DNA from: Streptomyces luteolifulvus
Lineage (GTDB): Bacteria > Actinomycetota > Actinomycetes > Streptomycetales > Streptomycetaceae
Direction of reading: 5' to 3'
Assembly: GCF_008806595.1 (NCBI RefSeq)
Contig: NZ_VZRB01000007.1
Span: 248,001 to 312,000 of the forward strand
Length of the DNA: 64,000 nt
The stretch's first letter is position 1. Each line of letters starts with the position of its first letter. The notes under the pieces were generated by a model. That model had not been told where the DNA came from and did not search any database. It worked only from the letters and a program-made list of their open reading frames with translations. A program made the position numbers and the translations under genes. Below are positions 1 to 8,062 of this stretch, piece by piece.

Positions 1-53
1 CAAGCGCACCGGCCATGATCCGGTTCCGGGTTTTCGGGTCCACGTACCCGAGA

Positions 54-626
54 CTAACCGCCCGTCCCGAGGGCCCGGCGGGCGACCGCCTCGTAATGGG
101 GCTGCTCCCCCGCCACCCCGGACCTCGGCAGACTGCTGCGCATCAGCACCAGCTCCGACACCGTCCACGCCCGGCTGGTGAACGCGTGAAGCGCGTCGAC
201 GTACGCCCGTACGTCGACCGCGTCCCTGCTGCGGGCCACCGTCAGATGCGCCTTGTACCGGCGGTGGTCCCCCATGGACACACCCGCCTTGCGCCCTGCC
301 GCCTCCGCGCGGCCGGCCAGCAGACGCATCGCCGGTACGTCGCCGTCCGCGCCGACCCACAGCGCACGGCCCCGCCCGAACTGTCCGCCATCCCGCAGCG
401 CCAGCCGGAAGGGCTCCGTCCGGTGGGCCGCGCGTTCCAGCCGCTCCGACAGGTCCGGTACGAGGCCGTCGTCGACCTCGCCGTAGAACGCGAGCGTGAA
501 GTGCCAGCCGGGGCGGTCGGTCCAGCGCAGCCCGTCCGCCCCGGGCAGCCTCTTCAACGCGGCCACTTCGGCGTCGAGTTCCCTGTTCACGGCTTCGGGG
601 GGCAGCACGGCGGCGAAGAGTCTCAT
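54..626 (-). CDS. thpR: RNA 2',3'-cyclic phosphodiesterase (ThpR/LigT, 2H family)
   Basis: A 190-residue cytoplasmic protein of the 2H phosphoesterase superfamily, which opens 2',3'-cyclic phosphates on RNA ends. The two defining tetrapeptides are visible, HFTL at residues 42-45 and HLTV at 127-130, in a protein of the usual family length. The protein begins MRLFAAVLPP, typical of the family. It is divergent from the Uma2 gene with 113 bp between the starts. Family assignment is firm; the physiological RNA substrate is unknown in actinomycetes. Confidence 0.9.
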   Translation of the reverse strand: MRLFAAVLPPEAVNRELDAEVAALKRLPGADGLRWTDRPGWHFTLAFYGEVDDGLVPDLSERLERAAHRTEPFRLALRDGGQFGRGRALWVGADGDVPAMRLLAGRAEAAGRKAGVSMGDHRRYKAHLTVARSRDAVDVRAYVDALHAFTSRAWTVSELVLMRSSLPRSGVAGEQPHYEAVARRALGTGG

Positions 627-739
627 GGGGCCAGTCTGCCCGCCGTGCCCCTCGCGTCCGGGCGTGTCCTGGTCACCGTGCGTATCGTTGTACTGCGCGG
701 CTGCACTCGTCGACAGGGCGGCCGGGGAGGAGCGCCACG

Positions 740-1327
740 ATGACCGTCGTAGACGACAGGATCGCCATGGCCGACGCCAACACCAAGCGCTTGGACGAGT
801 GGTTCGAGCGGCTTGAACGGATGCCCGTCCCCGAAGGATTCAGGGTCGAGATCGTCGGGGGCAACATCTACATGACGCCGCAACGGGACACCCACTGGGA
901 GATCATTCGCCGGATCGTACGGGTCGTCGAGGACAGGTTCGGCATGGACGTCAAGGTCCTCTCGGACGTACGCATCGACTTCCCCGGCCACGAGAACGGC
1001 TTCTGCCCGGACGTGGCCATGCTCAGCGCCTCCGCCGCGAAGGACGACGAGGGTCGTTGGCGCCATGAGGACGTCGAGTTCGTCGCCGAGGTCATCTCCC
1101 GGGGCACGGCCGCCAACGACTACGGCCCCAAAAGGACCGCGTACGCGCTGGCCGAGGTCCCCGTGTACCTCATCGTCGACCCCTATCAGGGCGAGTGCCG
1201 TCTCCACGTCCACCCCAGAGACGGCGCCTACGCGATCGAGACGAAGATCTCCTTCGGGGAAGCCGTGGATCTCACCGACACGGTGCTCGGCCTGACCCTC
1301 AAGACCCACGAGTTCCCCCGAGGCTGA
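740..1327 (+). CDS. Uma2 family (DUF820) PD-(D/E)xK endonuclease-like protein
   Basis: A 195-residue protein with the Uma2/DUF820 fold, a restriction-endonuclease-like domain that is heavily multiplied in Streptomyces and cyanobacteria and has no settled role. Candidate active-site residues can be read: E37 in VEIVGG, D91 in CPDVAML, E117 in AEVIS and K131 in GPKRTAYA, followed by the typical VPVYLIVDP strand. The ATG at 740 sits behind a strong GGGGAGGAG ribosome-binding site. A second, broken member of this family lies at 44678-45353. No partner gene is evident. Confidence 0.85.
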   Translation: MTVVDDRIAMADANTKRLDEWFERLERMPVPEGFRVEIVGGNIYMTPQRDTHWEIIRRIVRVVEDRFGMDVKVLSDVRIDFPGHENGFCPDVAMLSASAAKDDEGRWRHEDVEFVAEVISRGTAANDYGPKRTAYALAEVPVYLIVDPYQGECRLHVHPRDGAYAIETKISFGEAVDLTDTVLGLTLKTHEFPRG

Positions 1328-1339
1328 CCGGCCCGCCTG

Positions 1340-2716
1340 CTATGCCACCGCCGCCAGCTCCTCCTTCTCCCGCCGAACGAATCGCACCCGCGGGTGCCCG
1401 TGGTTCCAGACCACCGACAGCCGCAGGTTGCCGACGCGGGCCAGGATCAGGCCGATCGTGACCGCCGCGGCCGCCGCCACCGCGCCGCCGGCTGCGAGGC
1501 CCGCCCGGACGCCGTACGCGTCCGTGATCCAGCCGGCGATCGGCGCGCCCACCGGCGAGCCGCCGAGGAAGACCATCATGTAGAGGGCCATGACACGGCC
1601 GCGCATGGCCGGGTCGGTGGTCATCTGGATGCCGGTGTTCGCGGTGACGTTGACCGTCATGCCGAACATGCCGATCGGGACCATGATCAGGGCGAACAGC
1701 CAGAGGCTGGGCGCGGTCGCGGCCACCAGTTCCATCGCGCCGAAGGCCACCGCCGCCCCGATCAGCACCCGCATCCGGGAAGTGCCGCGGCGGGCCGCCA
1801 GCAGGGCGCCCGCCAGGGAGCCGATCGCCATCAGGGTGTTGAAGAGGCTGTAGGAGCCGGCGCCCGCGTGGAAGACGTCGTCGGCGAAGGCGGAGAGGTA
1901 GACGGGGAAGTTGAAGCCGAAGGTGCCGATGAACCCGACCAGGACGACGGTCCACAGGAGCTCGGGGCGGCCGGCGACGTAGTGCAGGCCCTCCCGCAGC
2001 TGTCCCTTGCCGCGCGGGGCGCGCTCGACGACGTGCAGGTCACGCGCGCGCATCAGCAGCAGACCGGCGATGGGGGCGACGAAGGACAGGCCGTTGAAGA
2101 GGAACGCCCAGCCCGTGCCGACGCCGGTGATCATCAGGCCGGCCACGGCGGGGCCGACCAGGCGGGCCGACTGGAAGTTCGCGGAGTTCAGGCTGACCGC
2201 GTTCTGCAGCTGGCCCGGGCCGACGAGCTCGGAGACGAAGGTCTGGCGGGCCGGGTTGTCGACGACGGTGGCGAGGCCGACCGCGAGGGCGGCGACGTAC
2301 ACGTGCCAGATCTGGACGCTGCCGGAGAGGGTGAGGACGGCGAGCGCGAGCGCGGTGAGGGCCATCGCCGCCTGGGTGACGAGCAGTACGGGGCGCTTGC
2401 GCAGCCGGTCGACCAGGACGCCGCCGTACAGACCGAAGAGCAGCATCGGGAGAAACTGCAGGGCCGTGGTGACGCCGACGGCGGTGGAGGAGCCGGTGAG
2501 GCTGAGGACCAGCCAGTCCTGGGCGATGCGCTGCATCCAGGTGCCGATGTTCGAGACGACCTGGCCCATGAAGAAGAGGCGGTAGTTCCGGATCTTCAGT
2601 GAGCTGAACATCGAGGAGTTGCGGCCGGTACCGGCGGTTCCGGCCGGTCGAGTGGTGGGCTGGGAGTCGTGGGCGGTCGGTGCGGGTGCGGAATCTGCTC
2701 CGGTTCCCGTACTCAA
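1340..2716 (-). CDS. MFS transporter, probable drug or siderophore exporter (MFS_3/EntS-like)
   Basis: A 458-residue major facilitator with about 12 hydrophobic segments. The motif GVLVDRLRKRPVLL after the second helix is the conserved MFS loop 2-3 signature, and NIGTWMQRIAQDWLVL near the N-terminus is typical of EntS-like exporters. The start is a TTG at 2716, chosen because a clean GGGAGG lies 7 nt upstream. It follows the marR gene by 27 bp on the same strand, so the two are probably one transcript with MarR repressing export. The first 35 residues are a polar, probably unstructured N-terminal tail. The substrate cannot be told from sequence. Confidence 0.88.
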   Translation of the reverse strand: MSTGTGADSAPAPTAHDSQPTTRPAGTAGTGRNSSMFSSLKIRNYRLFFMGQVVSNIGTWMQRIAQDWLVLSLTGSSTAVGVTTALQFLPMLLFGLYGGVLVDRLRKRPVLLVTQAAMALTALALAVLTLSGSVQIWHVYVAALAVGLATVVDNPARQTFVSELVGPGQLQNAVSLNSANFQSARLVGPAVAGLMITGVGTGWAFLFNGLSFVAPIAGLLLMRARDLHVVERAPRGKGQLREGLHYVAGRPELLWTVVLVGFIGTFGFNFPVYLSAFADDVFHAGAGSYSLFNTLMAIGSLAGALLAARRGTSRMRVLIGAAVAFGAMELVAATAPSLWLFALIMVPIGMFGMTVNVTANTGIQMTTDPAMRGRVMALYMMVFLGGSPVGAPIAGWITDAYGVRAGLAAGGAVAAAAAVTIGLILARVGNLRLSVVWNHGHPRVRFVRREKEELAAVA

Positions 2717-2743
2717 AGGGTTCGCCTCCCTACTTGTTGTTGC

Positions 2744-3199
2744 TTACAAATGTGCGAGCTTCTCCAGTACGGGGGCGGCGGCGCGGAGTTTCGCCCACTC
2801 GTCCTCGTCGAGGCCGTCGACCAGCGTGGCCAGGAAGGCGTTGCGCTTGCGGCGGCTCTCCTCGAGCATCGCCTCGGCCTGCTCCGTCTTGGTGACGACC
2901 TTCTGGCGCCGGTCCTCGGGATGCGGCTCCAGGCGGACCAGGCCCTTGGCTTCGAGCAGCGCCACGATCCGGGTCATCGACGGCGGCTGGACGTGCTCCT
3001 TGCGGGCGAGTTCGCCCGGGGTGGCCTGGCCGCACAGGGACAGCGTGCCCAGTACCGACATCTCGGTGGGGCTCAGCGACTCGTCGACCCGCTGGTGCTT
3101 GAGCCGACGGGAGAGCCGCATCACGGCGGAGCGGAGGGAGTTCACGGCGGCAGCGTCGTCGCCATGGGTGAGGTCCGGCATCTCTTTAGCGTAACTCAT
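2744..3199 (-). CDS. MarR family transcriptional regulator
   Basis: A 151-residue winged-helix repressor. The recognition region LARKEHVQPPSMTRIVALLE (about residues 64-83) and the wing VRLEPHPEDRRQKVV (about 88-102) match the MarR family, with helical dimerisation ends on both sides. The start at 3199 reads MSYAKEMPDLTHGDD; a GGGAGGG lies just upstream although spacing is short, so the in-frame ATG at 3181 (MPDLTHGDD) is also possible. It is first in an operon with the MFS exporter 27 bp downstream and presumably controls it in response to a small ligand. Confidence 0.9.
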   Translation of the reverse strand: MSYAKEMPDLTHGDDAAAVNSLRSAVMRLSRRLKHQRVDESLSPTEMSVLGTLSLCGQATPGELARKEHVQPPSMTRIVALLEAKGLVRLEPHPEDRRQKVVTKTEQAEAMLEESRRKRNAFLATLVDGLDEDEWAKLRAAAPVLEKLAHL

Positions 3200-3300
3200 T
3201 ACCCTCCCTAAACAAGCTGGGCCACGCCAGGATTCCCGTGACGCCCGCCACTGCAACGGATCATCACCCGTACGAGTGAGTCGGCTGCGGAAAGTGACGC

Positions 3301-3516
3301 GTGACGGGCAGCGGTCCGGCGACCCTCGTGTTCATGGGGACCAGCGTGCTCAGCCTGCGGATGGACGGGGAGCTGCTCGAACGGCTCCGGCACCGTGCGG
3401 AGAAGAGGGGAATGAGCGTCCAGGACTATGTCGTCCGGACGCTCATTCGCGATGACTTCGACGAGCGGTTCCAGGCCGCCGTCGAGGAGACGGAGAAGTT
3501 CTACGGGGTCACCTGA
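3301..3516 (+). CDS. Small ribbon-helix-helix-like protein (antitoxin-like, orphan)
   Basis: A protein of 71 residues from the GTG at 3301, or 60 from the ATG at 3334. The latter reads MGTSVLSLRMDGELLERLRH and looks like the more natural start. The segment SVLSLRMDGELLERL followed by two short helices (AEKRGMSVQDYVVRTLIRDD) resembles the beta-strand/helix-helix core of Arc/CopG regulators and antitoxins. No toxin gene lies on either side. It converges on the purine permease gene. A DNA-binding role is an inference from the fold pattern. Confidence 0.7.
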   Translation: MTGSGPATLVFMGTSVLSLRMDGELLERLRHRAEKRGMSVQDYVVRTLIRDDFDERFQAAVEETEKFYGVT

Positions 3517-3531
3517 GCGGCTCGGGCGATC

Positions 3532-3547
3532 CCGCGGGGTCCCGCGG
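3532..3547. terminator. Short dyad between convergent genes
   Basis: An inverted repeat of 7 bp, CCGCGGG then gt then CCCGCGG, sits in the 48-bp gap between two convergent stops (3516 and 3565). It could act as a bidirectional terminator, although the two-base loop is tight and there is no T run. Confidence 0.35.
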
Positions 3548-3564
3548 CGCGATCCGGCCGTCGC

Positions 3565-5016
3565 TCAGGTCAGGCCCAGCGCCGGCATCAGGTAGTAGAA
3601 GGCGAACACCGCCGAGACGACGTACATCGCGACCGGGATCTCCTTGGCGCGCCCGGCCGCCAGGCGCAGCACCACGAAGGTGATGAAGCCCATGCCGATG
3701 CCGTTGGTGATCGAGTAGGTGAACGGCATCATCACCATCGTGACGAAGGCCGGCATCGCGATCGTGTGGTCGGCCCAGTCGATCTCCTTGACCGAGCCGG
3801 CCAGGATCAGGAAGCCGACCGCGAGCAGGGCCGGGGTCGCCGCCTGGGACGGGACCATCGTGGCGACCGGCGTCAGGAAGAGGGCGACGGCGAACAGACC
3901 GCCGGTGACGAGGTTGGCGAAGCCGGTGCGGGCGCCCTCGCCGACGCCGGCCGTGGACTCCACGAAGGCCGTGGTGGCCGAGGAGGAGCTCGCGCCGCCC
4001 GCGGCGACGGCGAGACCGTCGACGAACAGCACCTTGTTGACGCCGGGCATCTGGCCCTGTGCGTCGGTGAGCCCGGCCTCGTCGCTGACGCCCATGATCG
4101 TGCCCATCGCGTCGAAGAAGCACGACAGCAGGACGGTGAAGACGAAGAGGACACCGGTCAGCAGGCCGACCTTGCCGAAGCCGCCGAGCAGGCTGACCTG
4201 GCCGACGAGGCCGAAGTCGGGGGTGGCGACGGGGTTGCCGGGCCACTGGGGGGCGGTGAGGCCCCAGCTCGGCACCTTCGCGACCGCGTCGATGACCACC
4301 GCGAGGACGGTCATCGTGACGATGGAGATGAGGATCGCGCCGGGCACCTTGCGCACGATGAGCGCGAGGGTGAGCAGCGCGCCCAGGACGAAGACGAGCA
4401 CCGGCCAGCCGCTGAGGTGACCGTCACCGCCGAGCTGGAGCGGGACGGTGGTGTGGGCGGCATCCGGGATACGGGAGACGAAACCGGCGTCGACCAGGCC
4501 GATCAGCATGATGAACAGGCCGATGCCGATGGAGATCGCCTTGCGCAGTCCGAAGGGCACGGCGTTCATGACCCGCTCGCGCAGGCCGGTGGCGACGAGC
4601 AGCATCACGACGAAGCCGGCCAGGACCACCATGCCCATGGCGTCGGGCCAGGACATCCGCGGGGCCAGCTGGAGCGCGACGACCGAGTTCACACCGAGGC
4701 CGGCGGCCAGCGCGATCGGCACATTGCCGATGACACCCATGAGCAGTGTGGTGAACGCCGCTGTCACAGCTGTGGCGGTGACCAGCTGCCCGTTGTCGAG
4801 CTGGTGTCCGTAGATGTCCTTCGCACTGCCGAGAATGATCGGGTTCAGCACGATGATGTAGGCCATCGCGAAGAAGGTGGCGAATCCGCCACGGATCTCC
4901 CGGGGCAGTGTGCTGCCACGCTCGGAGATCTTGAAGTAGCGGTCGAGGGTGCCGTACGCCGACGCCTCACCCGGCTGTTCGGGCGCGGGGACCTTGGCGG
5001 GGGCCGAGGTGGACAT
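3565..5016 (-). CDS. NCS2 family purine permease (AzgA type, hypoxanthine/guanine/adenine)
   Basis: A 483-residue polytopic membrane protein importing purine bases with protons. It has the AzgA-subfamily N-terminal pattern: FKISERGSTLPREIRGGFAT then FFAMAYIIVLNP, and later ALAAGLGVNSVVA (the usual NCS2 loop, with Gly-Val-Asn in place of Gly-Met-Asn). The SSATTAFVESTAGV segment near residue 350 matches the second conserved NCS2 half. ATG at 5016 is preceded by GATGAGG. It stands alone, divergent from the DUF2530 gene. The exact base preference is inferred from the family. Confidence 0.88.
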   Translation of the reverse strand: MSTSAPAKVPAPEQPGEASAYGTLDRYFKISERGSTLPREIRGGFATFFAMAYIIVLNPIILGSAKDIYGHQLDNGQLVTATAVTAAFTTLLMGVIGNVPIALAAGLGVNSVVALQLAPRMSWPDAMGMVVLAGFVVMLLVATGLRERVMNAVPFGLRKAISIGIGLFIMLIGLVDAGFVSRIPDAAHTTVPLQLGGDGHLSGWPVLVFVLGALLTLALIVRKVPGAILISIVTMTVLAVVIDAVAKVPSWGLTAPQWPGNPVATPDFGLVGQVSLLGGFGKVGLLTGVLFVFTVLLSCFFDAMGTIMGVSDEAGLTDAQGQMPGVNKVLFVDGLAVAAGGASSSSATTAFVESTAGVGEGARTGFANLVTGGLFAVALFLTPVATMVPSQAATPALLAVGFLILAGSVKEIDWADHTIAMPAFVTMVMMPFTYSITNGIGMGFITFVVLRLAAGRAKEIPVAMYVVSAVFAFYYLMPALGLT

Positions 5017-5167
5017 GCAGGAACCTCATCACCAGCGCACTTTCCCCAGGCGCCGTCGGTGTTTCATGCGAACAGAAGCGGTCGAAAACAAACCGTTTCA
5101 GTATGAAGAGATGACCCCGGGAAAGCCATCTCCGCGCGTAGATCTGATCGCCTCGTAAGCTGTTCCC

Positions 5168-5452
5168 ATGGCGAAGTGGACCCCCAAGCACGAGGCGCCG
5201 GAGCCCCTTGAGGGCCCCGTTGTCGCCACCATCACCGGCGGCACGATCGTCTGGTTCGTCCTCTTCCTGGTACAGCTCCCCTTCTACGGCTGGTTCGACG
5301 ACCACGGCCACACCTGGTGGCTGTGGACCTGTCTGGCGGGCGGAGGCCTCGGACTGATCGGCATCTGGTACGTCCGCAAGCGCGACGCGGCGATCAAGAG
5401 GGCGGCGGCCGAGAGGCAGGCCGAGGGCGCCAAGGCCCCTGCCGCCGACTGA
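5168..5452 (+). CDS. DUF2530 domain membrane protein
   Basis: A 94-residue protein with two transmembrane segments (about residues 22-41 and 48-66), a tryptophan-rich loop GWFDDHGHTWWLWTCL, and a basic cytoplasmic tail beginning YVRKRDAAIKRAAAERQ. This is the DUF2530 pattern, found widely in actinobacteria without known function. The start is probably leaderless: TAAGCT at 5156-5161 is followed by 6 nt and then the ATG, and no Shine-Dalgarno is present. Confidence 0.85.
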   Translation: MAKWTPKHEAPEPLEGPVVATITGGTIVWFVLFLVQLPFYGWFDDHGHTWWLWTCLAGGGLGLIGIWYVRKRDAAIKRAAAERQAEGAKAPAAD

Positions 5453-5565
5453 CCGTCACGCCGTACAACCGCGGCACCACACAGGCCCGTTCCCCCTCAT
5501 CCCCTGGTCGGATCTTCTGCCCACTCGGCGGGTGAAGCCGCACATCCGCACGTACCGTCGAATGC

Positions 5566-7962
5566 ATGACGCACATCGACGCGGGCGCCGAACTCGATCC
5601 TGTGCACCCTGCCCCGGTCCGGGCGGTCGCCTCCACCGGGCTGACCGCCACCGAGGTCGCGGAACGGGTCGCGCGGGGCCGCGTCAACGATGTGCCGGTG
5701 CGCAGCAGCCGCTCCATGGGCGAGATCGTCCGCGCGAACGTCTTCACCCGCTTCAACGCGATCATCGGTGTGCTCTGGCTGATCATGCTGGTCGTCGCGC
5801 CGATCCAGGACAGCCTCTTCGGCTTCGTGATCATCGCCAACACCGGTATCGGCATCGTGCAGGAGTGGCGGGCGAAGAAGACCCTCGACTCGCTGGCCGT
5901 GATAGGCGAGGCCCGGCCCACGGTACGGCGGGACGGGGTCGCCTCCGCGGTCGCCACCTCCGAGATCGTGCTGGACGACCTGATCGAGATCGGGCCCGGG
6001 GACAAGGCCGTCGTCGACGGCGTGTGCATGGAGGCGGACGGGCTGGAGATCGACGAGTCACTGCTCACCGGCGAGGCCGACCCGGTCGTCAAGAAGCCCG
6101 GCGACCAGGTCATGTCCGGGAGTTTCGTCGTGGCGGGCTCAGGTGCCTTCCAGGCGACCAAGGTCGGACGCGAGGCCTACGCCGCCCAGCTCGCCGAGGA
6201 GGCCTCCCGCTTCACCCTCGTCCACTCCGAGCTGCGCTCCGGCATCTCCACGATCCTCAAGTACGTGACGTGGATGATGGTCCCGACCGCGATCGGCCTG
6301 ATCATCAGCCAGCTCTTCGTCAAGAACAACGACCTCAAGGACTCCGTCGCCCGCACCGTCGGAGGCATCGTGCCCATGGTCCCCGAGGGGCTGGTGCTGC
6401 TCACCTCCGTCGCCTTCGCCATCGGCGTCATCCGGCTCGGCCGGAAACAGTGCCTCGTCCAGGAACTGCCCGCCATCGAGGGCCTCGCCCGCGTCGACAC
6501 GGTCTGCCTCGACAAGACGGGCACCCTCACCGAGGGCGGCATGGACGTCACCGAACTGCGGTCCCTCGGCGGCAGCGACGAGACCTACGTACGGAAGGTC
6601 CTCGGCGCCCTCGGTGAGTCCGATCCGCGGCCGAACGCCTCCCTCCAGGCCATCATCGCCGCCTACCCGGACGCCGACGACTGGCGCTGCACCGAGTCCC
6701 TCCCCTTCTCCTCCGCCCGCAAGTACAGCGGCGCCGCCTTCAGCGAGGGCAACGGCGAGGCCAGCACCTGGCTGCTCGGGGCGCCGGACGTGCTGCTGGA
6801 CACGGACGACCCCGCCCTCGCCGAGACCGAGCGGCTCAACGAACAGGGCCTCAGGGTGCTGCTGCTCTCCCGCGCCGCACGCGACCTCGACGATCCCGAG
6901 GTCGGCAAGGACGCCCGGCCCACCGCTCTCGTCGTACTGGAGCAGCGGCTGCGCCCCGACGCGGCCGACACCCTGCGCTACTTCGCCGAACAGAACGTCC
7001 ACGCCAAGGTGATCTCCGGGGACAACGCGGTCTCCGTGGGCGCGGTGGCCTCGAAGCTCGGGCTGACCGGCAGCACCGTCGACGCGCGCCGGCTGCCCGG
7101 CGAACAGGACGACATGGGCAAGGCCCTGGACAAGGGCACGGTGTTCGGGCGGGTCACCCCGCAGCAGAAGCGGGACATGGTGGGCGCGCTTCAGTCACGC
7201 GGCCACACGGTCGCGATGACCGGCGACGGCGTGAACGACGTACTGGCGCTCAAGGACGCCGACATCGGGGTGTCCATGGGGTCGGGCTCCGAGGCGACCC
7301 GGGCCGTCGCGCAGATCGTGCTGCTCAACAACAGCTTCGCGACGCTTCCCTCGGTGGTCGCGGAGGGCCGGCGGGTCATCGGCAACATCACCCGGGTGGC
7401 CACGCTGTTCCTGGTGAAGACCGTGTACTCGGTACTGCTGGCGATCCTCGTGGTGTCCTGGCAGGTCGAGTACCCGTTCCTGCCGCGCCATCTGACCCTG
7501 CTGTCCACCCTCACCATCGGCGTCCCCGCGTTCTTCCTCGCCCTCGCCCCCAACAAGGAGCGGGCGAAACCCAACTTCGTACGACGGGTCATGCGCTACT
7601 CGGTGCCGGGTGGAGTGGTGGCCGGAGTGGCGACCTTCGTCACCTACCTGATCGCCCGTCACTACTACACCGGCAGCGGTGCGCTGGACGCGGAGACCAG
7701 CGTCGCCACGCTGACGCTGTTCCTGATCTCGATGTGGGTGCTGGCGATCATCGCCCGCCCCTACACCTGGTGGCGGATCGCCCTGGTGGCGTCGATGGGC
7801 GGGGCGTTTCTGCTGGTGCTGGTGGTGCCGTCGCTGCAGCACTTCTTCGCGCTGAAGCTGGTGGGGATGACGATGCCGTGGATCGCGGTCGGGATCTCGG
7901 TGGTGGCGGCGGTCGGCCTGGAGGTGGTGTGGAAGTGGGTCGACCGCCGCGGTGCCGCATAG
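5566..7962 (+). CDS. P-type cation-transporting ATPase, CtpE-like
   Basis: A 798-residue P-type ATPase pump. The phosphorylation motif DKTGTLT has its aspartate near residue 316, the actuator loop has LTGEADP near 165, and the hinge motif TGDGVNDVLALKDADIG lies near 555. The PMVPEGLVLL segment just before the phosphorylation domain is the ion-binding M4 signature. No N-terminal metal-binding domain is present, arguing against a copper or zinc pump. Length and architecture fit mycobacterial CtpE, a calcium pump of 797 residues, so calcium is the best guess. The gene stands alone and converges on the FG-GAP protein gene. Confidence 0.85.
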   Translation: MTHIDAGAELDPVHPAPVRAVASTGLTATEVAERVARGRVNDVPVRSSRSMGEIVRANVFTRFNAIIGVLWLIMLVVAPIQDSLFGFVIIANTGIGIVQEWRAKKTLDSLAVIGEARPTVRRDGVASAVATSEIVLDDLIEIGPGDKAVVDGVCMEADGLEIDESLLTGEADPVVKKPGDQVMSGSFVVAGSGAFQATKVGREAYAAQLAEEASRFTLVHSELRSGISTILKYVTWMMVPTAIGLIISQLFVKNNDLKDSVARTVGGIVPMVPEGLVLLTSVAFAIGVIRLGRKQCLVQELPAIEGLARVDTVCLDKTGTLTEGGMDVTELRSLGGSDETYVRKVLGALGESDPRPNASLQAIIAAYPDADDWRCTESLPFSSARKYSGAAFSEGNGEASTWLLGAPDVLLDTDDPALAETERLNEQGLRVLLLSRAARDLDDPEVGKDARPTALVVLEQRLRPDAADTLRYFAEQNVHAKVISGDNAVSVGAVASKLGLTGSTVDARRLPGEQDDMGKALDKGTVFGRVTPQQKRDMVGALQSRGHTVAMTGDGVNDVLALKDADIGVSMGSGSEATRAVAQIVLLNNSFATLPSVVAEGRRVIGNITRVATLFLVKTVYSVLLAILVVSWQVEYPFLPRHLTLLSTLTIGVPAFFLALAPNKERAKPNFVRRVMRYSVPGGVVAGVATFVTYLIARHYYTGSGALDAETSVATLTLFLISMWVLAIIARPYTWWRIALVASMGGAFLLVLVVPSLQHFFALKLVGMTMPWIAVGISVVAAVGLEVVWKWVDRRGAA

Positions 7963-8004
7963 CGCTCGGCTGCTCACCGGCCGGGGGCTGATGTCGTCGG
8001 TTCC

Positions 8005-8033
8005 CTGCGCGACCGCTGTGGCTGGTCGCGCAG
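8005..8033. terminator. Perfect 10-bp hairpin between convergent genes
   Basis: CTGCGCGACC at 8005-8014 pairs perfectly with GGTCGCGCAG at 8024-8033 around a 9-nt loop. It lies between the P-type ATPase stop (7962) and the stop of the convergent secreted protein (8063), so it probably terminates one or both transcripts. Its right half overlaps a dispersed repeat. Confidence 0.6.
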
Positions 8034-8047
8034 TTCCCCGCGCCCCT
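8018..8047 (-). repeat. Dispersed 30-bp intergenic repeat, copy 1
   Basis: On the minus strand these 30 bases (beginning AGGGGCGCGG and ending GACCAGCCAC) are identical to 55457-55486 on the plus strand. Both copies are intergenic. From memory this sequence recurs in many Streptomyces genomes; its function is unknown. Confidence 0.75.
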
Positions 8048-8062
8048 CGAGGCCTGAGCGGA

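Noticed and set aside
1..53. A gene start before thpR
   Set aside because: The 53 bases hold no complete signal, and the plus-strand ORF from 15 is a shadow of thpR.
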